From assembly GCF_041080675.1 (NCBI RefSeq), contig NZ_CP163520.1, positions 2,418,001 through 2,482,000 on the forward strand: DNA of 64,000 bases, written 5' to 3'. The notes under the pieces are model-generated. The model saw only the letters and a program-made list of their open reading frames with translations. It did no database searches and was not told the origin of the DNA. The stretch comes from Streptomyces sp. cg36. GTDB lineage: Bacteria > Actinomycetota > Actinomycetes > Streptomycetales > Streptomycetaceae. A program made the translations under genes and the position numbers. This document shows, one piece after another, positions 32,877 to 42,876 of the stretch (position 1 is the first letter of the stretch; every line of letters starts with the position of its first letter).

Positions 32877-33571
32877 CGGCCCGGCCGCACGGTCAGGTCG
32901 TTGACCTCGGCGTCGCGCGGCAGGTCGAGGGCCATGACGAGGGTGGTCGCCACCGACTCGGGGTCGATGAACTTCGCCGGGTCGTACTCCTTGCCCTCCT
33001 GCGAGTGCACCTTGGCCTGCATCGGGCTGGCGGTGCGCCCGGGGTAGACGGAGGTGACGCGCACGCCGCCCGCGTGCTCCTCCTGGCGCAGCGAGTCCGC
33101 GAGCGCCTTCAGGCCGTGCTTGGAGGCGGCGTACGCGCCCCATTCGGCGTGCGCGTTGAGCCCGGCGCCGGAGTTGACGAACACGACGTGCCCGCGGGCC
33201 GCGCGCAGCTGGGGCAGGAAGAGCCGGGTGAGCTCGGCGGGCGAGATCAGGTTGGCGTTGAGCTGCTGGTGCCAGGTCTTGGGGCGCAGCTCGGCGACCG
33301 GGCCGAGGTCGACGACGCCCGCGATGTGCAGGAGGGAGTCGAGGTGGTCCGGCATCGGCTGCATGCCGAGCGACTTGGAGATGCGGTCCGGGTCGGCGAG
33401 GTCGGCGACCAGGGTGCGGGCGCCGGGGTAGTGCCCCGCGAGCTCCCGGGCGCGTCCGGCGTCGCGCGCCAGCAGTACGAGGTCGTCGCCGCGCTCGTGC
33501 AGCCGGCGCGCGACCGCCGCGCCGATGCCGGAGCCTGCCCCGGTGATCAGGTGTGTAGCCATACCCGCCAT
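32873..33571 (-). CDS. Short-chain dehydrogenase/reductase
   Basis: A 232-aa classical SDR. The NAD(P) motif TGAGSGIG is at about residues 10-17. The catalytic Ser lies in VNSGAG and Tyr/Lys in YAASK. A basic residue after the first beta strand (ARDAGRARE) suggests NADPH. The substrate is unknown. The start could be Met1 (33571) or Met4 (33562); neither has a strong ribosome site. It sits between a LOG-family gene and a MetE-like gene in one leftward run. Confidence 0.87.
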
Positions 33572-33578
33572 GCTCGCA

Positions 33579-34118
33579 TTAGCGGATGCCCGCCGACTCC
33601 TCCAGGTAGGCGAGCGCCGCGACCCCGTCCTCCGCGAAGAAGACCAGGTCAGTGAGGGGCAGCGGCAGGAAGCCCTCGGCGTCCATGCGTCGGAACTGCT
33701 CCTTGAGGCCGTCGTAGAACCCGGCGGTGTTCAGCAGGACCACCGGCTTGGTGTGCTTGCCGTGCTTCTTCAGCTCCAGGATCTCGGTGGCCTCGTCGAG
33801 CGTGCCGGTGCCGCCGACCATGATCACCACGGCGTCGGCCTTCTCCAGGAGCAGTGCCTTGCGCTCGGCGAGGTCCCTGGCGACGACCATCTCGTCGGCG
33901 TCCTGGCGGGCGGAGGCGGCGAGGAAGTCGACGGAGACCCCGACGAGCCGTCCGCCCGCCTCCTGCACGCCGTCGGCCACGACCTTCATCAGCCCGCTCT
34001 CCGAGCCGCCCCACACCAGCGTGTGGCCGCCCTTGCCGAGCAGCTCGGCGAACTCGCGGGCGGGCCGGGTGTAGCGGTCGTCGAGGTCGGCGGCGGAGAG
34101 GAAGACGCAGATGTTCAT
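33579..34118 (-). CDS. LOG-family (TIGR00730-like) Rossmann protein
   Basis: A 179-aa protein of the LOG family (cytokinin riboside 5'-monophosphate phosphoribohydrolase and related nucleotide-cleaving enzymes). The usual PGGxGTxxE motif reads VGGTGTLDE (about residues 101-109), so the Pro is Val while the catalytic Glu is kept. The GGGxxGLMG motif reads GGSESGLMK. These changes suggest a divergent subgroup, and activity on AMP or cytokinin nucleotides is uncertain. Confidence 0.75.
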   Translation of the reverse strand: MNICVFLSAADLDDRYTRPAREFAELLGKGGHTLVWGGSESGLMKVVADGVQEAGGRLVGVSVDFLAASARQDADEMVVARDLAERKALLLEKADAVVIMVGGTGTLDEATEILELKKHGKHTKPVVLLNTAGFYDGLKEQFRRMDAEGFLPLPLTDLVFFAEDGVAALAYLEESAGIR

Positions 34119-34222
34119 GGCTCAACAGTACGTCGGACGACCTCGGCCACTCGAACGGGTGAACAGTGTCCGGAACGGCGATTCGGGGGAACAACCGGCG
34201 GGCGACGGGCCGTTGAGCGGGC

Positions 34223-34669
34223 ATGACGACGACGATGTACACCCTTCACGCCGAGCCCACCGGCGCCGCGACACCCCCGCCCGGCCCCCCGCCGCCGTAC
34301 GACCCGGAGCACCGCGTCTCGGCCGAGGCCGCCGGTGAGGGCGCCCTCCGCGTGCGCGTGGTGTGGAACGGAGAGGTGCTCGCCGACAGCACCCGCCCAC
34401 TGCTGGTGCACGAGGACGGTCTGCCTGACCGCTACTACCTCCCGCCCGAGGACGTCCGCACCGACCTGCTGACCGCGTCGGAGACCCGGACGACCTGCCC
34501 GTACAAGGGAGTTGCGGCGTACTGGTCGCTGCCGGACGCGCCGGACATAGCCTGGGCGTACCACGAGCCGCTGGCGGCCGTGGCCCTGATAAAGGACCAC
34601 CTGTGCTTCATCGGCACGGTGGAGGTGACCGAGCCGGCCCGGACCGCCCAGCCTGCCCGGACCGCCTAG
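34223..34669 (+). CDS. DUF427 domain protein
   Basis: A 148-aa protein. After a Pro-rich N-terminus (about residues 12-27) comes a DUF427 domain (40-135) with its markers: [25 protein letters not shown] and [10 protein letters not shown]. The family is common in actinobacteria and fungi and has no firm function. It is divergent from the LOG gene. Its stop shares a CTAG with the stop of mnmA on the other strand. Confidence 0.85.
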   Translation: MTTTMYTLHAEPTGAATPPPGPPPPYDPEHRVSAEAAGEGALRVRVVWNGEVLADSTRPLLVHEDGLPDRYYLPPEDVRTDLLTASETRTTCPYKGVAAYWSLPDAPDIAWAYHEPLAAVALIKDHLCFIGTVEVTEPARTAQPARTA

Positions 34670-35790
34670 ACCGGCGCCCCCGTGCGGCGCGTGGTGGTGG
34701 CGATGGTCGCCGAGCCCACCACCCGGGTGCCGTCGTAGAGCACGATGGCCTGGCCGGGTGCCACACCGCGCACCGGCTCGGCGAAGCCCACCACCAGCTC
34801 GTCGCCGACCGGCTCGGCCGTCACCGTCGTCTCGCCGCCGTGCGCCCGCAGCTGGGCGGTGTAGGTGCCGGACCCGGCCGGGGCCTCGCCGCACCAGCGG
34901 GGCTTGATGGCGGTCAGACCGGTGACGTCGAGGGCCTCCACGGGACCCACGGTGACCGTGTTGTTCACCGGGGAGATGTCCAGGACGTAGCGGGGCTTGC
35001 CGTCGGCCGCCGGGTGGCCGATGCGCAGTCCCTTGCGCTGGCCGATGGTGAAGCCGTAGGCACCCTCGTGGCTGCCGACCTTGGTGCCGGACTCGTCGAC
35101 GATGTCGCCCTCGGCCTTGCCCAGGCGCTTGGCCAGGAAGCCCTGGGTGTCCCCGTCGGCGATGAAGCAGATGTCGTGGCTGTCCGGCTTCTTGGCGACG
35201 GCCAGCCCACGGCGCTCGGCCTCGGCCCGGATCTCGTCCTTGGTGGTGAGGGTGTCGCCGAGCGGGAACATGGCGTGCGCCAGCTGCTTCTCGTCGAGGA
35301 CGCCCAGGACGTACGACTGGTCCTTGGCCATGTCGCTGGCGCGGTGGAGCTCGCGGCTGCCGTCCTCGTTCAGGACGACGGTGGCGTAGTGGCCGGTGCA
35401 CACCGCGTCGAAGCCGAGGGCGAGCGCCTTGTCCAGCAGCGCGGCGAACTTGATCTTCTCGTTGCAGCGCAGGCACGGGTTGGGCGTGCGCCCCGCCTCG
35501 TACTCGGCGACGAAGTCCTCCACCACGTCCTCGCGGAAGCGCTCCGCCAGGTCCCAGACGTAGAAGGGGATGCCGATGACATCGGCGGCGCGGCGGGCGT
35601 CGCGGGAGTCCTCGATCGTGCAGCAGCCGCGCGCGCCGGTGCGGAAGGACTGCGGGTTCGCGGACAGGGCGAGGTGGACGCCGGTCACGTCGTGGCCCGC
35701 CTCGGCGGCGCGGGCGGCGGCGACGGCCGAGTCCACACCGCCGGACATGGCGGCGAGCACACGGAGGGGGCGCGGGGATGTCTTCGTCAT
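34666..35790 (-). CDS. mnmA: tRNA-specific 2-thiouridylase
   Basis: A 374-aa enzyme that adds sulfur to U34 of tRNA for Lys, Glu and Gln. The PP-loop SGGVDS (residues 15-20) binds ATP. One catalytic Cys lies in NPCLRCN and the other in [15 protein letters not shown]. The sulfur comes from a cysteine desulfurase, and one is encoded directly upstream on the same strand. ATG 35790 was chosen because the protein then starts at the usual place before the PP-loop. Confidence 0.95.
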   Translation of the reverse strand: MTKTSPRPLRVLAAMSGGVDSAVAAARAAEAGHDVTGVHLALSANPQSFRTGARGCCTIEDSRDARRAADVIGIPFYVWDLAERFREDVVEDFVAEYEAGRTPNPCLRCNEKIKFAALLDKALALGFDAVCTGHYATVVLNEDGSRELHRASDMAKDQSYVLGVLDEKQLAHAMFPLGDTLTTKDEIRAEAERRGLAVAKKPDSHDICFIADGDTQGFLAKRLGKAEGDIVDESGTKVGSHEGAYGFTIGQRKGLRIGHPAADGKPRYVLDISPVNNTVTVGPVEALDVTGLTAIKPRWCGEAPAGSGTYTAQLRAHGGETTVTAEPVGDELVVGFAEPVRGVAPGQAIVLYDGTRVVGSATIATTTRRTGAPV

Positions 35791-35866
35791 AGCACCCACC
35801 AGGGTACGTGGCGCGGGCGCGGCGCGGCTCCCGAGCATCGGGGGCACCGGCCGCGCCCGGTCCGGG

Positions 35867-37036
35867 TCAGCTCAGTCCGGCCGTCCTGGCCCGTTCCACC
35901 GCCGGGCCGATCGCCTCGGCCACCGCGTCCACGTCCGCCCGCGTGGAGGTGTGGCCGAGCGAGAAGCGCAGGGTGCCCCGGGCGAGGTCGGGCGGGGTGC
36001 CGGTGGCGAGCAGGACGTGGCTGGGCTGGGCCACGCCCGCCGTGCACGCCGAGCCGGTGGAGCACTCGATGCCCTGGGCGTCCAGGAGCAGCAGGAGGGA
36101 GTCGCCCTCGCAGCCGGGGAAGGAGAAGTGGGCGTTGGCCGGGAGGCGACCGCCCGGGGCCGGGTCGCCGCCGAGGAGGGCGTCCGGGACGGCCTTGCGG
36201 ACCTCGTCCACCAGGAGGTCGCGCAGGGCGCCGATGTCGCGGGCGAAGCCCTCGCGGCGTTCGGCGGCGAGGCGGCCCGCCACGGCGAAGGCGGCGATCG
36301 CGGGGACGTCGAGCGTGCCGGAGCGGACGTGCCGCTCCTGCCCGCCGCCGTGCAGCACGGGGACGGGGGTGTACTCACGGCCCAGCAGGAGCGCCCCGAT
36401 GCCGTAGGGGCCGCCGACCTTGTGGCCGGAGACGGTCATCGCGGCGAGGCCCGAGGCGGCGAAGCCGACGTCGAGCTGGCCGACGGCCTGGACGGCGTCG
36501 GCGTGCAGCGGGATGCCGAACTCCTGGGCGACATCGGCCAGTTCCCGTACGGGCTGGACGGTGCCGATCTCGTTGTTGGCCCACATGACGGTGGCGAGCG
36601 CCACGTCGGAGGGGTCGCGGGCGATGGCCTCGCGCAGGGCGTCGGGGTGCACCCGGCCGTACGGGTCGACCGGGAGGTACTCCACGGTCGCGCCCTCGTG
36701 CTCGGCGAGCCAGTCGACCGCGTCGAGCACGGCGTGGTGCTCGACGGGGCTGGCGAGGACGCGGACGCGGCGCGGGTCGGCGTCACGGCGGGCCCAGTAC
36801 AGGCCCTTGACGGCGAGGTTGTCGGCCTCGGTGCCGCCGGCCGTGAAGACGACTTCGCTGGGCCGCGCGCCGAGGGCCTCGGCGAGCTCCTCGCGGGCCT
36901 CCTCGGCGGTTCGGCGGGCCCGGCGTCCGGCGGCGTGCAGCGAGGACGCGTTGCCGGTGACGGCGAGCTGGGCGGTCATCGCCTGGACCGCCTCCGGGAG
37001 CATCGGGGTGGTCGCGGCGTGGTCGAGGTAAGCCAT
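35867..37036 (-). CDS. Cysteine desulfurase (NifS/IscS family)
   Basis: A 389-aa PLP enzyme that removes sulfur from cysteine as a protein persulfide. The PLP Lys is in [10 protein letters not shown] (about residue 203) and the active-site Cys in [11 protein letters not shown] (about 327). The opening [12 protein letters not shown] is typical. Being 76 bp upstream of mnmA on the same strand, it most likely feeds sulfur to tRNA thiolation, although it could serve Fe-S assembly as well. Confidence 0.93.
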   Translation of the reverse strand: MAYLDHAATTPMLPEAVQAMTAQLAVTGNASSLHAAGRRARRTAEEAREELAEALGARPSEVVFTAGGTEADNLAVKGLYWARRDADPRRVRVLASPVEHHAVLDAVDWLAEHEGATVEYLPVDPYGRVHPDALREAIARDPSDVALATVMWANNEIGTVQPVRELADVAQEFGIPLHADAVQAVGQLDVGFAASGLAAMTVSGHKVGGPYGIGALLLGREYTPVPVLHGGGQERHVRSGTLDVPAIAAFAVAGRLAAERREGFARDIGALRDLLVDEVRKAVPDALLGGDPAPGGRLPANAHFSFPGCEGDSLLLLLDAQGIECSTGSACTAGVAQPSHVLLATGTPPDLARGTLRFSLGHTSTRADVDAVAEAIGPAVERARTAGLS

Positions 37037-37114
37037 GGTGGGCCCGATTCTACGAGCCACCGGCATCGGCCCGGGGCCCCGAGTCCCCCGCAAGGCGTCC
37101 GTCGGCCAAGGGCG

Positions 37115-37384
37115 TCAGCCGTTGAGGCTCCAGGAGACCGTGCCGTCGGCCATCACCAGGGCGAGCAGGACGGCGAGGTCGGCGACGCCGAGCGCGATGC
37201 CGAGCCAGGCGCGGCCACGTCGGGCGGTGCCGTACCGCAGGGCGAGTCCGGCCAGCACGATGGCCATCGGACCGAGTACCACGTTCATGACCAGCAGGCC
37301 GAGCAGGCCGAGGACGAAGGCGGCGACGGCCATGCCGTCGGCGTCCTTGTCGCGGGTGCGGCGGCGGTCGAGTGCGAGTTGCAT
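37115..37384 (-). CDS. DUF4190-type small membrane protein
   Basis: An 89-aa protein with a basic N-terminus and two hydrophobic segments (about residues 18-48 and 58-80), matching DUF4190 proteins (AVAAFVLGLLGLL, LGPMAIVLAGLAL, GRAWLGIALGVADL). Function unknown. Its ATG lies 2 nt after the stop of an upstream 52-codon gene, with GGAGG in that gene's end serving as ribosome site, so translation is coupled. Confidence 0.78.
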   Translation of the reverse strand: MQLALDRRRTRDKDADGMAVAAFVLGLLGLLVMNVVLGPMAIVLAGLALRYGTARRGRAWLGIALGVADLAVLLALVMADGTVSWSLNG

Positions 37385-37386
37385 GG

Positions 37387-37545
37387 TCAGGCCCTCCGGT
37401 GCGAGGCGAGGCGTTCACGTACGGCGAAGACGACGAGCCAGACGCCGATGGCGGCGCCGGCGGCCAGGGTGACCGGGAGCGGGAGGTGCGCCGCTGAGCC
37501 CAGCACGACCCCCAGCAGGAGGAGGGCTGCGACGAGGAAAAGCAT
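37387..37545 (-). CDS. 52-aa two-segment membrane protein
   Basis: A short frame starting MLFLVAALLLLGVVLG and ending RERLASHRRA. Two hydrophobic stretches (residues 2-17 and 24-42) and a positively charged tail fit a small membrane protein. AGAGGC lies 5 nt before the ATG. The TGA is 2 nt before the start of the DUF4190-type gene, so the two should form a coupled pair. Codon third positions are almost all G/C, which supports real coding. Confidence 0.7.
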   Translation of the reverse strand: MLFLVAALLLLGVVLGSAAHLPLPVTLAAGAAIGVWLVVFAVRERLASHRRA

Positions 37546-37577
37546 GGGGTGCCTCTCAAGTCGGTTTCAGAGTACGA

Positions 37578-37640
37578 CTGTTCACTGACTCCTCAGTCTA
37601 GCCTTTTCAATTTGAGAGAACAGCTGTTTACTGAGTGGTA
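37578..37640. promoter_or_regulatory. Operator candidates of the FabR-like TetR
   Basis: CTGTTCACTGA (37578-37588) recurs as CTGTTTACTGA (37624-37634). The second copy lies in TTACTGAGTGGTA (37628-37640), which reaches the start codon and matches 12 of 13 bases of a site before the thioesterase gene (39235-39247). AACAGCTGTT at 37619-37628 is also palindromic. Binding by the downstream TetR is inferred. Confidence 0.6.
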
Positions 37641-38281
37641 TGAGCCACACTCTCGGCATCCGGCAGGCCCAGAAGCAGAAGACGCGCCAGGCGCTGCTCG
37701 ACGCGGCGCTCGGGCTGCTTGAGCACCAGAGCCTGAGCAGCCTGGGACTCCGCGAGGTCACCCGGGCCGTGGGTGTCGCCCCCGCCGCCTTCTACCGGCA
37801 CTTCAAGGACACGGCCGACCTGGGCGTGGCGCTGGTCGAGGAGGCGCTGGGCAGTCTGCACGGGACGATCCGGGCGGCGATCGTGACGACCGGCGGCAGC
37901 GACGAGCGGATCGACCGGGCGGTGGCGCTGATCGCCGCGCACGTACGGGCGCATCCGGCGCACGTCCGGTTCATCGCGCGGGAGCGGCACGGCGGGGTCG
38001 CGCCGGTGCGGGAGGCGATCGGCGTGCAGCTGCGCCGGTTCGCCGAGGAGGTGGCGGCGGCGCTGGGGGCGGATCCGGAGTCGCGCGGGTGGAGCGCGGA
38101 GGATCTGCTGATGCTGGCGGGGGTCTACGTCGACCACATGGTGATGACGGCGTCCGCGATCCTGGAGGCGGGGGCCGGGGGCGACGAGGAGGACGCCGCC
38201 GTCGCCGAGGAGGCCGTCGTCGCCGTCGCGCGGCGGCAGTTGCGGCTGATCACGCTGGGCCGCAGGCACTGGCTGGACTGA
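37640..38281 (+). CDS. TetR-family regulator, FabR-like (fatty-acid metabolism)
   Basis: A 213-aa TetR protein. Its N-terminal half (IRQAQKQKTRQALLDAA through LREVTRAVGVAPAAFYRHFK) closely resembles FabR/DesT, repressors of unsaturated fatty acid synthesis that sense acyl-CoA or acyl-ACP. The C-terminal part also follows that family (HVRFIARERHGG). It converges on an acyl-CoA thioesterase gene whose upstream DNA holds the same 13-bp motif as this gene's own start region, so it probably controls both. The ligand is expected to be an acyl-thioester. Confidence 0.85.
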   Translation: MSHTLGIRQAQKQKTRQALLDAALGLLEHQSLSSLGLREVTRAVGVAPAAFYRHFKDTADLGVALVEEALGSLHGTIRAAIVTTGGSDERIDRAVALIAAHVRAHPAHVRFIARERHGGVAPVREAIGVQLRRFAEEVAAALGADPESRGWSAEDLLMLAGVYVDHMVMTASAILEAGAGGDEEDAAVAEEAVVAVARRQLRLITLGRRHWLD

Positions 38282-38324
38282 GGCCGGACCCGCGCCCGCG
38301 CGCCGCGCCGGGGCGCACGCGCGG

Positions 38325-38360
38325 CTCCCCGCGCCCCTGGCGGTCCAGGGACGCGGGGAG
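38325..38360. terminator. Bidirectional terminator
   Basis: CTCCCCGCG-C-CCCTGG, loop CGGT, CCAGGG-A-CGCGGGGAG: a 15-bp stem with one mismatch between two converging genes. Confidence 0.85.
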
Positions 38361-38371
38361 GGTACGGACCG

Positions 38372-39211
38372 TTACCGCTGCGCCCGGGCCAGCTGGCGGG
38401 ACTGGGCCACCAGGCGGTCCGCGCTGTCCCAGACCTCGGCGTCCTCCTCCAGGAAGCCGCCGGCCAGGTTGCGGGTGGTGATGGCGACCCGCAGCGGGCC
38501 CGGCGCCGGGCGGCAGCGGATGTGCGCCGTGAGCTCGACGGTCGGGGTCCAGCCGGTCAGCCCCATCTCGAACGCGGTGGGCGGCAGCGCGTCCACCGCG
38601 AGCAGCAGCGAGTACGGGTCGGCGTCGCGGCCGTCGGCCAGGCCGAACCAGCCGCGCATCTCGCCCTTGCCGGACGGGGCGCCGACCGCCCAGCCGAGCG
38701 TGGTCGGGTCGAGCTTCAGCATCAGCCGGTCGGTGATCGCCGAGCTGCCCGGGATCGGGGCCGGGGCGTCGGACGGGCCCAGGCAGTGCTCGATCGGCGG
38801 GATGGCCGGGGGCTTGGCGGTGGTGCGGACGTCGTCCGGGAGCGCGTCGAGGTCCCCGTACGAGGCGAGGACGCGGATGCGCTCGACCTCGGCGCCGTTC
38901 TCGTCGTACTGGAAGAGGGACGCCTGGCCGGTGGAGAGGGTGCGGCCGGTGCGCACGCGCTGGGTGCGCACCACGGCGGGGCCGGGCGCGGACGGGGTGA
39001 GGTAGTGCGCGGTCACGCTGAACGGGTCGGCGTGCGGGAGCGCCTGTCCCAGCGCACGGCCGAGCAGGGCGAGCAGATAGCCGCCGTTGACGGCCTGGAT
39101 GATCGTCCAGCCGGCCGAGAGGTGGGCGTCGTAGACGCCGTCTTCGTCTTCGCGCGGGATGACGGCGGTGTCGCGGTCGAACTCGCTGTCCCCGATCGTT
39201 GCCTGTGCCAT
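38372..39211 (-). CDS. Acyl-CoA thioesterase (double hotdog, TesB-like)
   Basis: A 279-aa thioesterase-superfamily protein with two hotdog folds (about residues 20-120 and 150-275), recognised from GWTIIQAVNGGYLLALLGRAL, DPFSVTAHYLTPSAPGPAVV and the later TVELTAHIRCRPAPGPLRV. It should hydrolyse acyl-CoA thioesters; chain-length preference is unknown. The FabR-like regulator's motif lies 24-36 bp before its start, so it is probably repressed by that protein. Confidence 0.85.
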   Translation of the reverse strand: MAQATIGDSEFDRDTAVIPREDEDGVYDAHLSAGWTIIQAVNGGYLLALLGRALGQALPHADPFSVTAHYLTPSAPGPAVVRTQRVRTGRTLSTGQASLFQYDENGAEVERIRVLASYGDLDALPDDVRTTAKPPAIPPIEHCLGPSDAPAPIPGSSAITDRLMLKLDPTTLGWAVGAPSGKGEMRGWFGLADGRDADPYSLLLAVDALPPTAFEMGLTGWTPTVELTAHIRCRPAPGPLRVAITTRNLAGGFLEEDAEVWDSADRLVAQSRQLARAQR

Positions 39212-39234
39212 GGCTCGTACGCTACACGCTTACG

Positions 39235-39247
39235 TTACTGAGCGGTA
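39235..39247 (-). promoter_or_regulatory. FabR-like operator before the thioesterase gene
   Basis: TTACTGAGCGGTA, one base different from the site at 37628-37640 that overlaps the TetR start. It sits in the likely promoter of the leftward thioesterase gene. A seven-T run follows at 39250-39256. Confidence 0.55.
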
Positions 39248-39362
39248 GCTTTTTTTCTCCGCACCCGGCCCACCGCACCGACCGCGCACACCGGCCCCTC
39301 GCGCCCGGTCCAGGGCGCCCGGTCCCTCGCGCCCGGCCGGCTCACCCCCGGGCGCACGCCCC

Positions 39363-40019
39363 CTACTCCTCCGCCGCCGCGCTGCGCCGGTTCCAGGCCC
39401 GGGGTGCCCGCCAGTGGAAGCGCATCGCGGCCAGTCGCAGGACGAACGCGGTGACCACGGCGAAGCCGCTGGTCACCGCGTTGAGGCAGTCGAAGCGGAT
39501 GCACAGGACGACGATCGCGGCGCCGACGATCGCCGGGACCGCGTACAGGTCGCGGTCCCAGCGCAGCAGCGAGGGCACCTCGTTGGCCAGCACGTCGCGC
39601 AGCACACCGCCGCCGACCGCGGTGGCGAGGCCGAGCGCGGCCGACGAGGTGAGCCCGAGCCCGTAGTCGTACGCCTTGGTGGTGCCGGTGACGCAGAAGA
39701 GGCCGAGGCCGGCCGCGTCGAAGACGTTGACCGCCGTCTGGGTGCGCTCGACCTCCGGATGGAGGAAGAAGACCAGGACGGCGGCGAGGAGCGGGGTGAG
39801 GAAGTAGCCGAGATCGCTGAAGGCCGCGGGGGGCACCGCGCCGATGATCAGGTCCCGGAACAGCCCTCCGCCCAGTGCGGTGACCTCGGCCAGTACCGCG
39901 ATGCCGAACACGTCGAAGTTCTTGCGTACGGCGAGCAGTGCGCCGGAGATCGCGAAGACGAAGATTCCGGCGAGGTCTAGCGCATGCTGGACGGAGGGAC
40001 TGAACAGTTCGTGGAGCAC
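39363..40019 (-). CDS. TRIC-type cation channel family protein
   Basis: A 218-aa integral membrane protein of the TRIC (formerly UPF0126) family. It has about seven helices in two repeats, each with the glycine-rich motif: LGGGLFRDL (about residue 51) and VGGGVLRDV (about 137). Prokaryotic TRICs form trimeric K+/cation channels. GTG start at 40019. It follows the M1 peptidase gene in the other direction of reading: the peptidase stop lies 43 bp further right on the same strand. Confidence 0.9.
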   Translation of the reverse strand: MLHELFSPSVQHALDLAGIFVFAISGALLAVRKNFDVFGIAVLAEVTALGGGLFRDLIIGAVPPAAFSDLGYFLTPLLAAVLVFFLHPEVERTQTAVNVFDAAGLGLFCVTGTTKAYDYGLGLTSSAALGLATAVGGGVLRDVLANEVPSLLRWDRDLYAVPAIVGAAIVVLCIRFDCLNAVTSGFAVVTAFVLRLAAMRFHWRAPRAWNRRSAAAEE

Positions 40020-40062
40020 CCGACATTTTTACCCCGGTCGAACACCTGCCGGGTGCACACAC

Positions 40063-41472
40063 TCAGGACCAGGCGGGCTTGCCGGTCGTGTAGACCCAGG
40101 TCCGGAAGAAGTCCTCCAGCTGCTGGCCGGAGACCTTCTCGGCGAGCCGGATGAAGTCCGCCGTGTTCGCGTTCTGGTACCGGTGCAGCTTGGTCCAGGC
40201 GGGCAGCAGCTTGAAGAACGCGTCGTCGCCGATGCGCTCGCGCAGCGCCTGGAGGGTGAGCGCGCCGCGCCGGTAGACGGCGTTGACGAACATGGTGTCG
40301 CGCTGCGGGTCGGCCACCTGGGTCTGCCAGAAGGCGTCCGTGGCGGGCTTGCTGTTGTAGTAGGCGAGCGCCAGGTCGTGCGCGGTGCCCCGGCCCTTGT
40401 GCTCCTCCCACAGCCACTGCGCGTAGCTGGCGAAGCCCTCGTTGAGCCAGATGTCCTTCCACCGCGCCACCGAGACCGAGTCGCCGAACCACTGGTGGGC
40501 CAGCTCGTGGACGATGGTGGTCTCGTTGCGGACCGCCGAGTAGGCGGGCTTGGACTGCACTTCGAGGGAGAAGCCGGCCTGCGGCATGTCGTCGACGATC
40601 GCCCCGGTCTCCTCGAACGGGTACGGGCCGAACAGCTTGGACCAGTAGTCCGTGGCCTCGGCGGTCACCGCGTACACGTCCACCTGGTTCTGCCCCTGGA
40701 GGACCGGGTCGATCGCCACGTAGATCGGGGTGCCCGCCGGGGTCTTCCCGGTCTTCACGTCGAACTTGCCGATGGTGGCGGTGGCCAGATAGGTCGCCAT
40801 CGGCCGGTTCTCGCGCCAGTGGAAGTAGGAGCGGTCGCCGCGGTCGTACGAGGAGACGAGGCGGCCGTTGGAGACTCCGGTCAGGCCCTTGGGAGCGTCG
40901 ATGCGTATGTCGTAGGTGGCCTTGTCGGAGGGGTGGTCGCTGGAGGGGAACCACGTGGAGGCGGCGTTCGGTTCGCAGGCGACGAACACGCCGTCCTTGG
41001 TCTTCATCCATCCGTAGTCGGAGCCGAAGACTATGGGTCCGGTCATCGCCACGGGAACCCCGCCGTAGACGACGGTGACCTCGAACTCGGTTCCCTTGCG
41101 CAGTTTGTGATGGGGCGTCACCACGAGCTCGTCGCCGTTGCGGGTGAAGTCGGCCGGTCTGCCGTCGACCCGGACCGAGTCGACCGTGAGCTTCTGCAGA
41201 TCGAGGTCGAAGCTGGTCAGCGTCTGGGTGGCGCGGGCGGTGACGGTGGTGCGCCCGTCGAGCCGTCCGGAGTCCGGGTTGTAGGAGACGCCGAGGTCGT
41301 AGTGGAGGGCGTCGAAGCCGCCGTTGCCGAGGTCGGGGAAGTAGGGGTCGCCGATGCCGGGGGCGCCCGGCGAACCGCCGCCGGGTGCGGCGGCGATGGT
41401 GAAGGCCGAAGCCGCCGCGGTGGCGAGGGCGAGCAGCCGCGAGGTGCGACGTGCCGAACGGGAGAGTGCCAT
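40063..41472 (-). CDS. Secreted M1-family metallopeptidase
   Basis: A 469-aa aminopeptidase-N-like enzyme. A signal peptide (SRSARRTSRLLALATAAASAFTIAAA) directs export. The zinc motif HELAHQWFG with the third ligand in WLNEGFA lies near residues 315-345; the catalytic Glu is intact. The usual GxMEN substrate motif is replaced in the PQAGFSLEVQSKP segment, so peptide specificity may differ. ATG 41472 was chosen for AGGGCAG upstream and because the signal peptide then starts properly. It lies next to a peptide importer, which could take up its products. Confidence 0.9.
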   Translation of the reverse strand: MALSRSARRTSRLLALATAAASAFTIAAAPGGGSPGAPGIGDPYFPDLGNGGFDALHYDLGVSYNPDSGRLDGRTTVTARATQTLTSFDLDLQKLTVDSVRVDGRPADFTRNGDELVVTPHHKLRKGTEFEVTVVYGGVPVAMTGPIVFGSDYGWMKTKDGVFVACEPNAASTWFPSSDHPSDKATYDIRIDAPKGLTGVSNGRLVSSYDRGDRSYFHWRENRPMATYLATATIGKFDVKTGKTPAGTPIYVAIDPVLQGQNQVDVYAVTAEATDYWSKLFGPYPFEETGAIVDDMPQAGFSLEVQSKPAYSAVRNETTIVHELAHQWFGDSVSVARWKDIWLNEGFASYAQWLWEEHKGRGTAHDLALAYYNSKPATDAFWQTQVADPQRDTMFVNAVYRRGALTLQALRERIGDDAFFKLLPAWTKLHRYQNANTADFIRLAEKVSGQQLEDFFRTWVYTTGKPAWS

Positions 41473-41568
41473 GGGTCTGCCCTTCGAACGCGTTTCCGTG
41501 GGTACGGACACGCAGACTCTGCACTCTCCCGTTTCGGCGTGAACATGACTTTGCCGAACCGTCATGCG

Positions 41569-42872
<1,304 letters not shown>

Positions 42873-42876
<4 letters not shown>

